A DNA stretch of 5,991 nt from RGIG995 sp045652445 (GTDB lineage: Bacteria; Bacillota; Clostridia; Oscillospirales; UBA644). Every line of letters begins with the position of its first letter. Positions within the stretch are counted from its first letter, which is position 1. The stretch is taken from positions 1 through 5,991 of the forward strand of contig JAZRUJ010000044.1 of NCBI GenBank assembly GCA_045652445.1, in the 5' to 3' direction. Below the pieces are notes generated by a model. It was not told the origin of the DNA and did no database searches. It was given only the letters and a program-made list of their open reading frames with translations. Positions 5,192-5,991 of this stretch are shown piece by piece. Made by a program: the position numbers and the translations under genes.

Positions 5192-5991
5192 GAAATTCCG
5201 GATCGAGGGCGGAAACTCCCTCTGCGGAGTCATTGATATTCAAGGTGCAAAAAACAGTATTCTGCCCATCATGGCGGCAACCTTGACCGCCGACGGCGAA
5301 TGCGTCATTGAAAATTGCCCCGACATCAGCGATACCCATACCGCTCTGGAAATTTTACGGACACTCGGAGCCCAGGTCAAGCACCGGGGCAGCACCGTTT
5401 GGGTGGATTGCCGTAACGTAATTGATTATGAGATCCCCGACGCTTTGATGCGAAAAATGCGGTCTTCCGTCATTTTTTTGGGAGCATTGTTGTCTCGCCA
5501 CGGAAAAGCCGTCGTTTCTTTTCCCGGCGGTTGCGAATTGGGTCCTCGCCCCATTGATCTGCATCTGTCCGCCTTTGAAAAGATGGGAGTCGTAATCGAA
5601 GAAGAGTTTGGAAATCTGTTTTGTAACGGAGAACGGCTGGTCGGTTGCGAAATTCCTTTGGTCTTTCCCAGCGTGGGAGCTACGGAAAATATTATTCTCG
5701 CCGCCGTTCGGGCAAAGGGAACTACGGTCATTACCAACGCCGCCCGAGAACCGGAAATAGAGGATCTGCAAAACTTTCTTAACGAAATGGGTGCCCGGGT
5801 GGAGGGTGCCGGAACCAGCACGGTAATCATTCGGGGTGTGGAAACTCTTTCCGGATGCCGTCATTGTGTCATCCCTGACCGCATCGTTACCGCCACCTAT
5901 CTTTGTGCCGTTGCGGCAACCCGGGGAAACGCTTTGTTGAGGCACACCTGTCCCCGGCACAATACCGCCCTTTTGTCTGCCTTGCGTCAGG
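5187..5991 (+). CDS. murA: UDP-GlcNAc 1-carboxyvinyltransferase MurA, N-terminal part (3' end outside window)
   Basis: The first 268 codons of MurA are present and the frame stays open to the last base. MurA catalyses the first committed step of peptidoglycan synthesis, transferring enolpyruvate from PEP to UDP-GlcNAc in the cytoplasm. Visible signatures are QGAKNSILP (19-27, with Lys22 and Asn23 of the active site), MRKMRSSVIFLGALL (88-102), PGGCELGPRPIDLHL (113-127), FPSVGATENIILAA (160-173), NAAREPEIEDL (184-194) and PDRIVTATYL (230-239). Cys116 corresponds to Cys115 of E. coli MurA, the residue alkylated by fosfomycin, so the enzyme is predicted to be fosfomycin-sensitive. Family members are near 420 residues, so about two thirds is seen. 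The gene begins 61 nt after murG, a looser junction than most others here. Whether it is the only MurA copy cannot be told from this window. Confidence 0.96.
   Translation, partial: MPKFRIEGGNSLCGVIDIQGAKNSILPIMAATLTADGECVIENCPDISDTHTALEILRTLGAQVKHRGSTVWVDCRNVIDYEIPDALMRKMRSSVIFLGALLSRHGKAVVSFPGGCELGPRPIDLHLSAFEKMGVVIEEEFGNLFCNGERLVGCEIPLVFPSVGATENIILAAVRAKGTTVITNAAREPEIEDLQNFLNEMGARVEGAGTSTVIIRGVETLSGCRHCVIPDRIVTATYLCAVAATRGNALLRHTCPRHNTALLSALRQ

Noticed and set aside
5355..5960. A 201-codon open frame on the - strand opposite murA
   Set aside because: It is fully opposite MurA, whose active-site motifs are on the + strand. The translation has low-complexity character and no recognisable domain.

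Overview
The window is a contiguous piece of a bacterial division and cell wall (dcw) cluster. All six recognisable genes are on the + strand, in the order murE (3' part only), murF, mraY, ftsW, murG, murA (5' part only). Base composition looks near 50% GC by eye. Shine-Dalgarno sites are strong and purine-rich (AGGAGG, AAAGGAG, AAAGGGG). The MurE fragment has the DNPR motif of meso-diaminopimelate-adding enzymes, and murA sits directly after murG. Together these suggest a Bacillota lineage, probably class Clostridia (Oscillospirales-like). This placement is an inference from gene order and motif style; nothing here identifies a genus.

Layout: 1-408 is the C-terminal part of MurE. 410-1768 is MurF and 1770-2789 is MraY, joined by TAA-A-ATG junctions with a 1-nt gap. 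After a 34-nt gap comes ftsW (2824-4014), then murG (4016-5125) across a TAA-G-ATG junction. A 61-nt gap containing a T8 run and an 11-bp perfect inverted repeat separates murG from murA, which starts at 5187 and runs off the window end. No RNA genes, mobile elements, CRISPR arrays or convincing - strand genes were seen. The coding frames are intact, and there is no stretch over 300 bases without a gene.

The genes cover most of lipid II synthesis and its use. MurA starts UDP-MurNAc synthesis, MurE adds the third amino acid (predicted meso-DAP) and MurF adds D-Ala-D-Ala. MraY loads the UDP-MurNAc-pentapeptide onto undecaprenyl phosphate (lipid I), MurG adds GlcNAc (lipid II), and FtsW is the SEDS glycosyltransferase that polymerises lipid II at the septum.

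The points most worth a second look are: (i) murD is absent from its usual place between mraY and ftsW; (ii) an inverted repeat around the murA start places the AUG in a stem and the Shine-Dalgarno in the loop, and can also be read as two CATANTATG sites about three helical turns apart; (iii) MraY has HHS in place of the usual HHH near its C-terminus. Otherwise this is a conserved housekeeping region, and I see no sign of a wholly new system.
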